64,000 nucleotides of DNA from Porphyrobacter sp. ULC335 (GTDB lineage: Bacteria > Pseudomonadota > Alphaproteobacteria > Sphingomonadales > Sphingomonadaceae), in assembly GCF_025917005.1 (NCBI RefSeq), contig NZ_CP078091.1:2480001-2544000 (forward strand), written 5' to 3'. Numbering within the stretch: the stretch's first letter is position 1; the number at the start of each line of letters is the position of its first letter. Positions 7,252 to 16,544 of the stretch are shown piece after piece. Below the pieces are notes generated by a model that saw only the letters and a program-made list of their open reading frames with translations, did no database searches and had not been told where the DNA came from. Both the position numbers and the translations under genes were made by a program.

Positions 7252-8301
7252 ATGATTCCCCGCCTCCTTCCCGCCGCCGCGCTTGCCCTTGCTGCTTATG
7301 CGCTTGTCGGCGCGCCGCCAGCCTCTGCGCCCGCGGGGGCGCAGGTCAGCGCTGACGGGATTCCCTTCGATGCCTATATGGAGCTGTTGAAAGCCCGGGC
7401 GCGGGGCGAGGGGGTGGGCGAGGCCACCATCGACCGGATGACCGCCGGGATTACGCCCAATCCCACCGTGATCCGGCTCGACAACAACCAACCCGGAAGC
7501 GCCACAACGCGCGGCTATCCGCCGATGTCGAATTACATCGCCACGCATGTCGATGCAGCGCGGATCGGCGGAGGGCGGGCGGTCTACAGCCAGCACCGCG
7601 AGACCCTTGCCCGGATCGAGGCGCAATATGGCGTGCCGGGGCCCATCATTGTCGCGATCTTCGGGCACGAGACAAGCTATGGCCGGGTCAAGGGCGACTT
7701 CGATCTCGCCCGCAGCCTTGCCACACTGGCGTGGGAAGGACGTCGCCGCGAGCTGTTCGCGGCAGAGTTCGTCGCGCTGATGAAGATCGCCGACAAGGGC
7801 TATGACCGGTCGCAACTCGTCGGGAGCTATGCGGGCGCCTTCGGCAACCCGCAGTTCCTGCCCAGCGTCTACCTGCGCCTTGCCACCGATGGCGACGGTG
7901 ACGGGCGCGCGGATATCTTCACCAACCGCGCCGACACTTTTGCCTCGATTGCCAACTACTTCCGCGATGCCGGATGGCGACAGGGCCAACCTTGGGGTGT
8001 GCGCGCGAGCGTGCCTGAAGGGTTCGATGTTTCGCCGTACCGCACCCGGCTTGCCTCGCCCGTTTGCCCGAGAGTGCATGAACGCCTGAGCCGCTGGATG
8101 ACCGTCGCCGAATGGCGCGCGGTCGGCGTGGTTGCGCAAGGCGGGCTGGCCGATGACGTCATGGTGTCATTCTTCCAGCCAGACGGCCCCGGCACGCGCG
8201 CCTGGTTGCTGACCGGCAATTACCGGGCGATCCTCGAATATAATTGTTCGAGCTATTATGCCCTGAGCGTCGGATTGCTGGCTGACGAAATCGTGAACTG
8301 A
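7252..8301 (+). CDS. Lytic murein transglycosylase, MltB/SLT_2 family
   Basis: A 349-residue exported enzyme that cleaves the MurNAc-GlcNAc bond of peptidoglycan to make 1,6-anhydro ends. Residues 1-~30 form a signal peptide (MIPRLLPAAALALAAYALVG, then an Ala-rich stretch ending GAQ). The catalytic domain contains IVAIFGHETSYG, where the Glu is the predicted catalytic acid. SYAGAFGNPQFLPS and YLRLATDGDGDGRADIF follow, all typical of the family. ATG 7252 was chosen because it begins the signal peptide; an earlier open frame to 7120 is not supported. It precedes another cell-wall enzyme gene (dac) by 53 bp. Confidence 0.9.
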   Translation: MIPRLLPAAALALAAYALVGAPPASAPAGAQVSADGIPFDAYMELLKARARGEGVGEATIDRMTAGITPNPTVIRLDNNQPGSATTRGYPPMSNYIATHVDAARIGGGRAVYSQHRETLARIEAQYGVPGPIIVAIFGHETSYGRVKGDFDLARSLATLAWEGRRRELFAAEFVALMKIADKGYDRSQLVGSYAGAFGNPQFLPSVYLRLATDGDGDGRADIFTNRADTFASIANYFRDAGWRQGQPWGVRASVPEGFDVSPYRTRLASPVCPRVHERLSRWMTVAEWRAVGVVAQGGLADDVMVSFFQPDGPGTRAWLLTGNYRAILEYNCSSYYALSVGLLADEIVN

Positions 8302-8354
8302 AGGCCCTCGCCGCCTCGCCAAGCGGGGAGGGGGCGGGTATAGCCTGCGCCGTG

Positions 8355-9539
8355 ATGCCCACCTTATCTTCGCGCGCTGCGCTGTCCCTTCTCGCTCTGT
8401 TTGCTGCCCAATTCGCGCTTCCGGCCCGTGCATTGGTGCCCGATGCAGGGCCGGTAACGCCCGCTGTGCCGACTGCCGTAGATGCGCCCGTCGCGCTGCT
8501 GGTCGATCTGGGCAGTGGTCAGGTGCTCCACGCGCGCAATCCAGACCGGCGCTTCATGCCGGCATCAGTCACCAAGGTGATGACACTCTACCTCGCCTTC
8601 GAGCTGATCGAGGCTGGCAGGCTCGATCCGGCGCAGGTGTTCATGATGAGCCCCGGCGTTGCACGCAATTGGCGGCGCAAGGGATCGACGATGTTCCTCG
8701 ATGCCGGGGAGCGGGTGCGGGTGGACGATCTGTTGCTCGGCATCGCCAATGTCTCGGCGAATGATGGCGCAGCCGTGCTTGCGGAAGGGCAGGCCGGGTC
8801 AGTCCCCGCCTGGATCAGTGCGATGAACCGCACCGCGCTGGCACTCGGCATGACGGGGAGCCATTTCGGCACCCCCAACGGATTTCCTGACGAAGGGCAG
8901 ACCTTCACCACCGCCAATGATCTGGTGGCGCTGGCCCGGGCGATGATTACGCGTCACCCGGACAAGTTCGGCTATTACGTCGGGCGGGCGGGCTTCGATT
9001 ACAAAGGCATCGCTCAGGTCAACCACGATCCGATGATCGGACGGGTCGCCGGCGCGGATGGAATCAAGACCGGCTTTACCAACGAGTCCGGCTTCTCCTA
9101 TCTCGGCACCGCTCAGCGCAATGGCCAGCGATTGGTGCTGGTGGTGGCGGGCGTCGAGAACGGGCGCCTGCGGGCGCGCGTGGCGCGGGCCTATGCCGAG
9201 TGGGGCTTTTCCGCCTTCGATCGCAAGCCGCTGTTCCCGACCGGTGCCGTGGTCGCCGAAGCGCGGGTGCAGAACGGCGATTCGCTGCATGTTCCGCTCA
9301 AGGCCGGAGGGCCGGTCGCGATAAACCTCCCGCGCGGGAGTGACAGCGTGCTGACCGCCACGGTTCGCTACGACGGCCCCCTGCGCGCGCCGATTGCTGC
9401 GGGGCAAGAAGTCGCCGTGCTGGAGGTGACCGCACCGGGCGTAGCACCCGCCCGCATCCCGCTTTACGCCGCCGAGGCGGTGGCAACGGCTGGTCCGATC
9501 GACCGGATCATCAACGCTGTTGCGGGAGTGTTTTCGTGA
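8355..9539 (+). CDS. dacC: D-alanyl-D-alanine carboxypeptidase (PBP5/6 type)
   Basis: A 394-residue penicillin-binding protein that trims the terminal D-Ala of peptidoglycan stem peptides. The signal peptide spans about 1-27. All three active-site motifs are visible: SVTK (SxxK) in PASVTKVMT near residue 64, SAND (SxN) near 134, and KTG in DGIKTGFTNES near 237. A C-terminal beta domain (about 285-375) and a final hydrophobic/amphipathic segment (IDRIINAVAGVFS) match membrane-anchored DD-carboxypeptidases. GTG 8352 directly before ATG 8355 is an alternative start. The 3' end overlaps tmk by 4 bases, starting a densely packed run. Confidence 0.9.
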   Translation: MPTLSSRAALSLLALFAAQFALPARALVPDAGPVTPAVPTAVDAPVALLVDLGSGQVLHARNPDRRFMPASVTKVMTLYLAFELIEAGRLDPAQVFMMSPGVARNWRRKGSTMFLDAGERVRVDDLLLGIANVSANDGAAVLAEGQAGSVPAWISAMNRTALALGMTGSHFGTPNGFPDEGQTFTTANDLVALARAMITRHPDKFGYYVGRAGFDYKGIAQVNHDPMIGRVAGADGIKTGFTNESGFSYLGTAQRNGQRLVLVVAGVENGRLRARVARAYAEWGFSAFDRKPLFPTGAVVAEARVQNGDSLHVPLKAGGPVAINLPRGSDSVLTATVRYDGPLRAPIAAGQEVAVLEVTAPGVAPARIPLYAAEAVATAGPIDRIINAVAGVFS

Positions 9540-10168
9540 CCATCGCGCGGGGCCATTTCATCGCCTTCGAAGGCGGGGAAGGGGCGGGCAAGTCGACCCA
9601 GGCGCGGCTATTGGCCGAGACGCTGCGCGAACGCGGCCTCACCGTTAAGGTCACCCGCGAGCCGGGCGGCACGCCGGGCGCCGAGGCGATCCGCAATCTG
9701 TTGCTTGCGCCCCCGGGAGAAGGCTGGCCCCCGCAGGCCGAAGCGCTGCTGTTCGCTGCGGCCCGCGCCGATCATGTCGCTCACCTGATCCGCCCGGCAC
9801 TCGCGCAAGGGCAGTGGGTGATCTGCGACCGCTTCGTGGATTCGAGCCGCGCCTATCAGGGCGGGGCAGGGGGGCTGGGCGACGACGCCATCAACGCGCT
9901 CCACGCTTTCGGCAGCGACGGGATGCGGCCTGACCGGGTGATCCTGCTCGAGGGGGACGAAGCCGCGCTCGCCGAACGGCTGGCAAGCCGCGGCGAGGCT
10001 GCCGATGCCATCGAAGGCCGCCCTGCCACCTATCACCGCGCCGTCGCAGCCGCCTTCCGCGCGCTGGCCGAGGCTGACCCGCAAGGTATCGTCCGGATCG
10101 ATGCAATCGGCGCGCCGCGGGACGTCCACAATCGCGTTCTCGCGGCGATTGGCGACCTGCTCCCATGA
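9536..10168 (+). CDS. tmk: Thymidylate kinase
   Basis: A 210-residue kinase converting dTMP to dTDP. FEGGEGAGKSTQARLLAE is the P-loop (about residues 8-25). TREPGGTPGAEAIRNLLL is the dTMP-binding DR(E)PGGT-type loop. VICDRFVDSSRAYQGG carries the catalytic DR and the tyrosine region. The start is GTG 9536, overlapping the dac stop (GTGA); the stop overlaps holB by 4 bases. It is thus translationally coupled on both sides. tmk next to holB is a common bacterial arrangement. Confidence 0.96.
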   Translation: MTIARGHFIAFEGGEGAGKSTQARLLAETLRERGLTVKVTREPGGTPGAEAIRNLLLAPPGEGWPPQAEALLFAAARADHVAHLIRPALAQGQWVICDRFVDSSRAYQGGAGGLGDDAINALHAFGSDGMRPDRVILLEGDEAALAERLASRGEAADAIEGRPATYHRAVAAAFRALAEADPQGIVRIDAIGAPRDVHNRVLAAIGDLLP

Positions 10169-11121
10169 CCAACTGGCCCAACCACGCGGAAGCCTGGCGG
10201 CAGTGGCGCGACGCCCTGGGCGGCGAGCGGATGCATCATGGCTGGCTGCTGGCGGGCAAGGCGGGGCTGGGCAAGCGCGACTTCGCCATGGCCGCCGCAC
10301 GTGAGCTGGTCGCCGAGGAAGGCGTCCCGCAGCCGCAGGGCGAGCACCCCGATATCATCACACTCACCTATGGCCCCAAGGACGACAAGGGTGAGAAGGC
10401 GCAGGCGGAAGGCAAGCCCTTCGAACTCGCCCGGTCGATCCGCATCAAGCAGATCCGGGCGATGCAGCGCCGCCTCGTCACCCGCCCGACGCTCGGCACG
10501 CGCCGCGCGATCATCATCGATCCGGCTGACGATATGGAGAAAGCCGCCACCAACGCGCTCCTCAAAAGCCTTGAGGAACCGCCGCAGGGCACCTTCTTCC
10601 TGCTCGTCACCCACCGGCCCGCGCGCCTGCTGCCGACCATCCGCTCGCGCTGCCGCACTTTGCGCTTCCCCGTGCTGACTGACAGCCAGATCGCAGCGCT
10701 GCTGGCCGATCAGGGCATCCCGCCGGATCAGCAGGCCATCGCCGCAGCGGAGGGTTCGTTCGGTGCGGCATTGCGCTTTGCCGGGCAGGATCTCGCGCCA
10801 ATCGCGCGGGTCATTGCCGGGTTGATTGCGGGCGGCGATAGCGGCCTAACCGGACGCGGCGAGTTGGCGCGGCTGATAGGGCCGCGCGCCGACCGTGAAC
10901 GCGTGACTGCGGTGCTGGAACTTGCCCAGTCGCTCACCGCTCGCGCCGCCCGTGCGAGCGACAATCCGGCCCACCGCGCGCGGCTGATCGACGCCCACGG
11001 CGCCTTGGTCAATCTGGCTGCCGAAGCACCCACGGCCAATTTCGATCCGGGGATGCTTCCCTTCGAGATCGGCAGCTTGCTTGTCACGGCCGCCCCCGCT
11101 AGCGATCCCGCCCATGGCTGA
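10165..11121 (+). CDS. holB: DNA polymerase III subunit delta'
   Basis: A 318-residue clamp-loader subunit. The N-terminal AAA+ fold has HHGWLLAGKAGLGKRDFA (P-loop-like), then IRIKQIRAMQRRLVTRPTLG and RRAIIIDPADDMEKAATNAL. LLKSLEEPPQGTFFLLVTHRPARLLPTIRSRC is a hallmark of DnaX/HolB proteins (SRC sensor). The zinc-binding cysteines common in some homologues are not obvious. It overlaps tmk by 4 bases and metG by 8, consistent with one operon. Confidence 0.93.
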   Translation: MTNWPNHAEAWRQWRDALGGERMHHGWLLAGKAGLGKRDFAMAAARELVAEEGVPQPQGEHPDIITLTYGPKDDKGEKAQAEGKPFELARSIRIKQIRAMQRRLVTRPTLGTRRAIIIDPADDMEKAATNALLKSLEEPPQGTFFLLVTHRPARLLPTIRSRCRTLRFPVLTDSQIAALLADQGIPPDQQAIAAAEGSFGAALRFAGQDLAPIARVIAGLIAGGDSGLTGRGELARLIGPRADRERVTAVLELAQSLTARAARASDNPAHRARLIDAHGALVNLAAEAPTANFDPGMLPFEIGSLLVTAAPASDPAHG

Positions 11122-12667
11122 CACCACCCCCTTCTATATCACGACCGCAATCAGTTACCCCAACGGGCGGCCCCATATCGGCCACGCCTACGAGGCGATT
11201 GCCGCGGACGTGATTGCCCGATTCCAGCGACTCCAAGGGCGGCAGGTACGGTTCCAGACCGGCACCGACGAACACGGCCTGAAGATGGCACGCAAGGCCG
11301 AGGAGCAAGGGCGCACGCCTTCTGATCTGGCGGATGAAATGTCCGGCTATTTCCGCGAGATGTGCGACGCTCTGAACGTGTCCTATGACCGGTTTATCCG
11401 CACCTCGGAGCCTGATCACCATCGCGCAAGTCAGGCGATCTGGCAGGCCATGGAAGCGTCGGGCGATCTCTACCTCGATCGGTACGAAGGGTGGTACTCG
11501 GTCCGCGACGAGGCCTATTACGACGAAAGCGAACTGGTGGAAGATGAGGGCAGGGCAAAGCTGTCCCCCCAGGGCACGCCGGTGGAATGGACGGTTGAGG
11601 AAAGCTGGTTCTTCCGGCTTTCCAAATATCAGGACCAACTGCTCGAATTGCTGAAGTCGCCCGGTTTTCTGGAACCGGCAAGCCGCCGCAACGAGATGAT
11701 CGCATTTGTCGAGCAGGGCCTGCGCGACCTCTCGGTCAGCCGCACGTCCTTCGACTGGGGCGTGAAGGTGCCGGGCAGCGACGGGCACGTGATGTATGTG
11801 TGGGTCGATGCGCTGACAAACTATCTCACCGGTCTGGGCTATCCCGATGATATGGGCGAGTTTTGGCCTGCCAGCCTGCACCTGATCGGTAAGGACATCG
11901 TGCGCTTCCACACGATCTACTGGCCGGCCTTCCTGATGAGCGCCAATCTGCCGCTGCCCAAGAAGGTATTCGGCCACGGCTTCCTGTTGAACCGCGGCCA
12001 GAAGGAATCGAAGTCGCTGGGCAATGTCACCGATCCGCTGGAACTGGCGGAACGCTTCGGCGTGGACGCCTTGCGATACTTCCTTATGCGCGAAGTCGCT
12101 TTCGGACAGGATGGGAGCTATTCTCCCGAAGCCATTGTTCAAAGGGCCAATGGCGAACTCGGCAATGCCTTCGGCAACCTCGCGCAGCGCACGCTGGGGT
12201 TCATCGCCAAAAACCTTGAAGGCTATCTGCCTGCGATCCACGGGCACGAGCCGGCGGATGCCGCGCTGTTTGATGCGGTCGACCGAGCGATCACTACTGA
12301 TATTCCGCAGGCATTTGAAAGCCTTGCCTTGCAACAGGCGGTCGAGGCATGGCTTCAGGCGGTGTTCGCCTGCAACGCCTATATCGACGCGCAGGCACCG
12401 TGGACTTTGCGCAAGACCGACCCCGAACGGATGGAAACGGTACTCGCCACGCTGTACATCTGCATCGCGCAGCTGGCGGTCGCGATCAGCCCGGTGATCC
12501 CGGCGAGCAGTGCAAAGCTTCTGGATATGCTCGGCATTCCCGATGATCTGCGCAATCTCGAAGGGATCCGCAGCCACTGGTATTCGCCGCTTGCCGAGAG
12601 CAATTACCAGATCGTCGCGCCGACCCCGCTGTTCCCCCGACTTGAGCTTCCTGTCGAGGCCGCCTGA
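11114..12667 (+). CDS. metG: Methionyl-tRNA synthetase
   Basis: A 517-residue class I synthetase. The HIGH motif is HIGHAYEAI in SYPNGRPHIGHAYEA. The KMSKS motif appears as KESKSLGN near residue 300, a variant seen in many MetG proteins. WSVDALTNY-like residues (VWVDALTNYLTGLGYP) line the methionine pocket. The length matches the short form without a C-terminal dimerisation/tRNA-binding domain. ATG 11114 was chosen because the product starts MADTTPFYITTAISYPNG; it overlaps holB by 8 bases and abuts tatD. Confidence 0.96.
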   Translation: MADTTPFYITTAISYPNGRPHIGHAYEAIAADVIARFQRLQGRQVRFQTGTDEHGLKMARKAEEQGRTPSDLADEMSGYFREMCDALNVSYDRFIRTSEPDHHRASQAIWQAMEASGDLYLDRYEGWYSVRDEAYYDESELVEDEGRAKLSPQGTPVEWTVEESWFFRLSKYQDQLLELLKSPGFLEPASRRNEMIAFVEQGLRDLSVSRTSFDWGVKVPGSDGHVMYVWVDALTNYLTGLGYPDDMGEFWPASLHLIGKDIVRFHTIYWPAFLMSANLPLPKKVFGHGFLLNRGQKESKSLGNVTDPLELAERFGVDALRYFLMREVAFGQDGSYSPEAIVQRANGELGNAFGNLAQRTLGFIAKNLEGYLPAIHGHEPADAALFDAVDRAITTDIPQAFESLALQQAVEAWLQAVFACNAYIDAQAPWTLRKTDPERMETVLATLYICIAQLAVAISPVIPASSAKLLDMLGIPDDLRNLEGIRSHWYSPLAESNYQIVAPTPLFPRLELPVEAA

Positions 12668-13443
12668 TGCTGGTCGATAGCCACTGCCATCTCGAATACA
12701 AAGGCCTTGTCGAAGACCGCGAGGGCGTGCTGGCGCGTGCGCGGGCTGCGGGGGTGGGGGCCTTCCTCAACATCTCGACCCGGCAGAGCGAGTGGGAAGA
12801 CGTGGTCGGCACCGCCGCGCGCGAACCTGATGTCTTCGCCAGTGTTGGCATCCACCCGCACGAAGCCGACGCGCATCAGGATCTTGGTCGGGCCGCACTG
12901 CTTGAAGCGACGCAGCACCCGCGCGTAATCGCGATCGGCGAGACCGGGCTCGACTATTATTACGACAAGTCGGACAGAGAGGCACAGAAGCACCTGTTTC
13001 GTATGCATATTGATGTAGCACGCGAAACCCAACTGCCGCTCATCATCCACACCCGCGATGCGGAGGAGGATACGCATTCGATCCTCGCCGAGGAGATGGA
13101 GAAGGGAGCCTATCCGGCCTTGATCCATTGCTTTACCGCATCGGCCGACTTTGCCGAAAAGGTCCTCGCGCTGGGCTTGACGATATCCCTCTCCGGCATC
13201 GTAACTTTCAAGAATGCCAAGGACTTGCAAGAGGTCGCGAAGATTGTTCCTGAGGATCGACTGCTGGTCGAAACGGACAGTCCTTTCCTTGCACCGGTGC
13301 CACATCGGGGCAGGGTGTGCGAACCTGCCTATGTCGCCGATACCGCCGCTTTCGTCGCCAGCCTTCGCGGCACGGATGTGGAACAGCTGACGGCGCAGAC
13401 CACAGCGAATTTCTTCAAGCTTTTCAGCAAGGCGGCTCTGTGA
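12667..13443 (+). CDS. tatD: TatD family metal-dependent hydrolase
   Basis: A 258-residue TIM-barrel metallohydrolase. Metal ligands are in MLVDSHCHLEY (HxH), AIGETGLDYYY (Glu), LIIHTRDAEED, IHCFTASADFA and VETDSPFLAPVPHRG. TatD-family members are 3'-5' DNA/RNA exonucleases implicated in DNA repair and RNA quality control. Its ATG overlaps the metG stop by one base (TGATG). The metG-tatD-MBL order is widespread in alphaproteobacteria. Confidence 0.94.
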   Translation: MLVDSHCHLEYKGLVEDREGVLARARAAGVGAFLNISTRQSEWEDVVGTAAREPDVFASVGIHPHEADAHQDLGRAALLEATQHPRVIAIGETGLDYYYDKSDREAQKHLFRMHIDVARETQLPLIIHTRDAEEDTHSILAEEMEKGAYPALIHCFTASADFAEKVLALGLTISLSGIVTFKNAKDLQEVAKIVPEDRLLVETDSPFLAPVPHRGRVCEPAYVADTAAFVASLRGTDVEQLTAQTTANFFKLFSKAAL

Positions 13444-14222
13444 AGCTGGTCATGCTCGGCTCTGGCACCTCGACCGGGGTGCCGCGGTTGGGCGGGCCGG
13501 ATGGCACGGGCGATTGGGGCGACTGCGATCCGGCCGAGCCGCGTAACCGTCGCACGCGGGTCTCGATCATGGTCGAAAGCGACGAAGGGAAGCGGCTCCT
13601 GGTCGACACCTCGTCGGACTGCCGCGCGCAGCTCTTGGCGAACCGCGTAGGGCATCTTGATGCGGTGTTCTGGACGCATGACCACGCTGATCACTGCCAC
13701 GGCATCGATGATTTGCGCGTGCTGCGATACGGTCGCGGCGGCCCGATCCCGGGGTTTGCCGAGACGGAGACAGTGCGGCGCCTCCGGCAGCGCTTCGGCT
13801 ATGTGTTTGCAGGGCAGGAAGGCTATCCAACGATTTGTACGCTCGATACGCTGGATCGGCTGCGGATGATCGCCGGGTTTGGCGTGGACTGGTGCCAGAT
13901 GGCGCATGGGCCCGGTGAAACCACCGCCTACAGATTTGAAGCCGATGGCAAGAGCATCGGTTATGCAACGGATTTCAGTGCGATTTCCGATGAGATGGTT
14001 GACCTGTTTTACAAGGTGGACATCCTCGTGAGTGATTGTCTGCGACGGGAACCACATCCGACACACGCGCACCTTGCGATGGCGATCGAGCTCGGCGAGC
14101 AGACCCGAGCGAAGCGCGTAGTGCTCAGTCATCTCGACAAGAGCATGGACTATCAAACGCTTTGCCGCGAAGTTCCGGACTTCGTGACAGTGGGTTATGA
14201 TGGGCTGGAGATGGTCGCATGA
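13440..14222 (+). CDS. MBL-fold metal-dependent hydrolase (PhnP-like phosphodiesterase)
   Basis: A 260-residue metallo-beta-lactamase-fold protein. FWTHDHADHCHGIDDLR holds the HxHxDH zinc motif, and later ligands lie in IGYATDFSAI and VLSHLDKSMDY. GSGTSTGVPRLG at the N-terminus is typical of the PhnP/phosphoribosyl cyclic phosphodiesterase-like subgroup. GTG 13440 was chosen because the product starts MKLVMLGSGTSTGVP and overlaps the tatD stop (GTGA). The substrate is not known; a cyclic phosphodiester is the best guess. The stop overlaps the next small gene by 4 bases. Confidence 0.88.
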   Translation: MKLVMLGSGTSTGVPRLGGPDGTGDWGDCDPAEPRNRRTRVSIMVESDEGKRLLVDTSSDCRAQLLANRVGHLDAVFWTHDHADHCHGIDDLRVLRYGRGGPIPGFAETETVRRLRQRFGYVFAGQEGYPTICTLDTLDRLRMIAGFGVDWCQMAHGPGETTAYRFEADGKSIGYATDFSAISDEMVDLFYKVDILVSDCLRREPHPTHAHLAMAIELGEQTRAKRVVLSHLDKSMDYQTLCREVPDFVTVGYDGLEMVA

Positions 14223-14416
14223 ATCCCGATTTGTTGCTGCCGATCGTTACGAGCATCGGTTGGCTGATCCTGTGCTGCGTTTCGCTCGCGTCGTTCCGGC
14301 TCGGTTGGGGTAAGATGCTGACGATGGCGCTGGCATGGGCGGCGATTTTCGGGGGCATGTTCCTGGTTGTTGAATGGTTCATGGTGGCACGGGGCACCGC
14401 TTCCGCTCTGATGTAG
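14219..14416 (+). CDS. Small two-helix membrane protein (hypothetical)
   Basis: A 65-residue protein with two predicted membrane helices, at about residues 6-26 (LLPIVTSIGWLILCCVSLAS) and 34-56 (MLTMALAWAAIFGGMFLVVEW), joined by a basic loop (FRLGWGK). Its ATG overlaps the stop of the MBL hydrolase (ATGA), so translation is probably coupled. No family is recognised. The tight coupling and good hydrophobic pattern argue that it is real. Confidence 0.7.
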   Translation: MNPDLLLPIVTSIGWLILCCVSLASFRLGWGKMLTMALAWAAIFGGMFLVVEWFMVARGTASALM

Positions 14417-14423
14417 ATTTTAC

Positions 14424-14437
14424 ATAATATATATTAT
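14424..14437. promoter_or_regulatory. AT-rich 14-bp palindrome upstream of mazG
   Basis: ATAATATATATTAT is a perfect palindrome made only of A and T, in a region that is otherwise GC-rich. It sits 17 bp before the mazG ATG. It could be a -10 region, an operator or an easily melted element. Confidence 0.4.
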
Positions 14438-14454
14438 CAATCTTGAGGAACGCG

Positions 14455-15222
14455 ATGAGCGACAACCCTGCGTGGCCCCCTATCGAACGATTGCTGGCAA
14501 TCATGGCCCGTCTGCGCGATCCGACCGACGGCTGTGAATGGGATCTCGCCCAAAGTTTCAACAGCATCGCCCCATATACGATCGAAGAAGCATACGAAGT
14601 CGCAGACGCTATTGCTCGCGACGATATGGCAGAACTCCGCGAAGAACTCGGCGATCTGCTGTTCCAGGTCGTTTTCCACGCCCGCATGGCCGAAGAAGCT
14701 GATCTCTTCACCTTCGACGATGTCGCCAAGGCGATCAGCGACAAGATGGAAGCACGCCATCCGCACATCTTCGCCAATGCCGGCGGAACAATGGACGAGC
14801 AACGGTGGGAGGAACTCAAGGCCAAGGAACGCACGGCCAAGGGCACAACCAGCGCGCTTGACGGCGTAGCGCTGGCGCTTCCGGCCTTGATGCGCGCCGA
14901 AAAGCTGCAGAAGCGCGCCGCGAGGACCGGGTTCGACTGGCCCGATCCATCGGGATCCGAAGCCAAGATCGCCGAGGAAATCGAAGAACTTAAGGCGGCT
15001 ACAACCGACGAAACAAGGATCGAGGAAGCCGGTGACCTGCTGTTTGCGGCCGTAAACTATGCGCGCGCCCATGGGGTCAGCGCCGAGGAAGCCCTACGCG
15101 CCGCCAATGCGAAGTTCGAACGCCGGTTTCGCGCAATGGAGGCCCTCGCCGGTTCCGAGTTCCCCAAGCTCTCCCTCGAAGCACAGGAAGATCTTTGGCA
15201 ACGCGTCAAGAAAGACGTGTAA
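14455..15222 (+). CDS. mazG: Nucleoside triphosphate pyrophosphohydrolase MazG
   Basis: A 255-residue protein with two MazG repeats. The first has CEWDLAQSFNSI and EEAYEVADAI with ELREELGDLLFQVVFHA (the EExxE...ExxD metal-binding pattern). The second, degenerate at its start, has KIAEEIEELKAA and EEAGDLLFAAVNYAR. The enzyme hydrolyses NTPs to NMP and pyrophosphate, cleaning the pool and damping the stringent response. ATG 14455 follows a TTGAGGAA ribosome-binding site. Its stop lies 3 bases from the convergent hflX stop. Confidence 0.94.
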   Translation: MSDNPAWPPIERLLAIMARLRDPTDGCEWDLAQSFNSIAPYTIEEAYEVADAIARDDMAELREELGDLLFQVVFHARMAEEADLFTFDDVAKAISDKMEARHPHIFANAGGTMDEQRWEELKAKERTAKGTTSALDGVALALPALMRAEKLQKRAARTGFDWPDPSGSEAKIAEEIEELKAATTDETRIEEAGDLLFAAVNYARAHGVSAEEALRAANAKFERRFRAMEALAGSEFPKLSLEAQEDLWQRVKKDV

Positions 15223-15225
15223 CCC

Positions 15226-16518
15226 TCAGGCCAGGCTGGAAAACTGCCCCAGCTCCTTGGGATTGAGCCGCACGGTCAAGCGCCGCATCGGGCCATCGGC
15301 GCTGTCGCCTGCGTCATCCTCCGCCAGCACGTCCCCGTGCGCATGAAGCCAGGCGATCCGCCGACCGTCACTCACCGGGAGAATAAAGCTGACCTCGCGC
15401 GCCGCGCCGGTGAGCAATCGGGCAAGTTCGGCTTCAAGCAGGTCCACGCCTTGCCCCGTTACAGCCGAGAGGATCACTGCGCCCTGCCCTTCGCGAGCCT
15501 CGCGCAGTTCCTCAAGACTTTCCGCGTCTAACAGGTCGCTCTTGTTCCAGATTTCGAGGATCGGAATGGTGCTGGTGCCGGTTTTGGCATCAATCACGCC
15601 AAGATCGGCAAGAACATCGAGCACCTGCTTCTTCTGCGCGGCGTGAGAGGGATTGGCCATATCGCGGACGTGGCAGATCACATCTGCGGCGGTGACCTCT
15701 TCCAGCGTCGCGCGAAAGGCGGCGACCAATTGCGTCGGCAGGTCGGAAATGAACCCCACAGTGTCGGACAGGATCGCCTTTTCCACGCCCGGCAGGCTGA
15801 TCGCCCGCATGGTGGGATCGAGCGTCGCGAAGAGCAAGTCTTCGGCCATCACGGTTGCGCCGGTCAGGCGGTTGAACAGTGTCGATTTGCCCGCGTTCGT
15901 ATAACCCACCAGCGCCACGACTGGCCAGGGCGCCCTGCCCCGCCGCTCCCGGTGAAGAGTGCGCGTCTTCCTCACCTGATCGAGTTCGCGCCGCAGACGG
16001 CCCATACGCTGACGGATCATCCGCCGGTCAGCTTCGATCTGCGTTTCCCCCGGGCCGCCAAGGAACCCGAAGCCGCCGCGCTGCCGTTCGAGGTGCGTCC
16101 AGCTGCGTACGAGACGGCTCTGCTGATAATCGAGATGGGCGAGTTCGACCTGCAACCGGCCTTCGGCCGTCGCCGCGCGCTCTCCGAAGATTTCGAGGAT
16201 CAGGCCGGTCCGGTCGATCACCTTACGCTTGAGCTTGTCTTCGAGATTGCGCTGCTGGATCGGTGTCAGCGAGCCATCGACGATCACCAGCTCCGCCTCG
16301 TGCTGCTCGCACCACACGCCGATATTCTCGACCTGACCGGAACCGAACAGCGTGTTGGGCTGCATCTGGCGCACCGGCAGCACCGCCGAATGGGCAATCA
16401 CCACCCCGATAGCGAGCGCCAGCCCCTCGGCCTCGGCGAGGCGTTCGGCAGCATCAAGGTCGTAGCGCAGCGCGCGGATATCGGGGCACAGCACCAGCGC
16501 CCGCGCACCGCGGGTCAC
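15226..16518 (-). CDS. hflX: GTPase HflX
   Basis: A 430-residue ribosome-associated GTPase involved in rescuing stalled or split ribosomes. The N-terminal HflX domain has NTLFGSGQVENI and IVDGSLTPIQQRNLE. The linker GGFGFLGGPGETQIEADRR is the family signature. The G domain has VALVGYTNAGKSTLFN (G1), SDTVGFISDLP (G3) and WNKSDLL (G4). GTG 16518 was used as the start; the frame is open further to a CTG that would overlap the hfq stop. Downstream of hfq, as in most proteobacteria. Confidence 0.94.
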   Translation of the reverse strand: MTRGARALVLCPDIRALRYDLDAAERLAEAEGLALAIGVVIAHSAVLPVRQMQPNTLFGSGQVENIGVWCEQHEAELVIVDGSLTPIQQRNLEDKLKRKVIDRTGLILEIFGERAATAEGRLQVELAHLDYQQSRLVRSWTHLERQRGGFGFLGGPGETQIEADRRMIRQRMGRLRRELDQVRKTRTLHRERRGRAPWPVVALVGYTNAGKSTLFNRLTGATVMAEDLLFATLDPTMRAISLPGVEKAILSDTVGFISDLPTQLVAAFRATLEEVTAADVICHVRDMANPSHAAQKKQVLDVLADLGVIDAKTGTSTIPILEIWNKSDLLDAESLEELREAREGQGAVILSAVTGQGVDLLEAELARLLTGAAREVSFILPVSDGRRIAWLHAHGDVLAEDDAGDSADGPMRRLTVRLNPKELGQFSSLA

Positions 16519-16544
16519 CTCGTCCTGAAGATCACTTTCAAAGG

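Noticed and set aside
6855..7300. An integrated element at tRNA-Ser
   Set aside because: No integrase, no repeat of the tRNA 3' end and no foreign genes are seen nearby.
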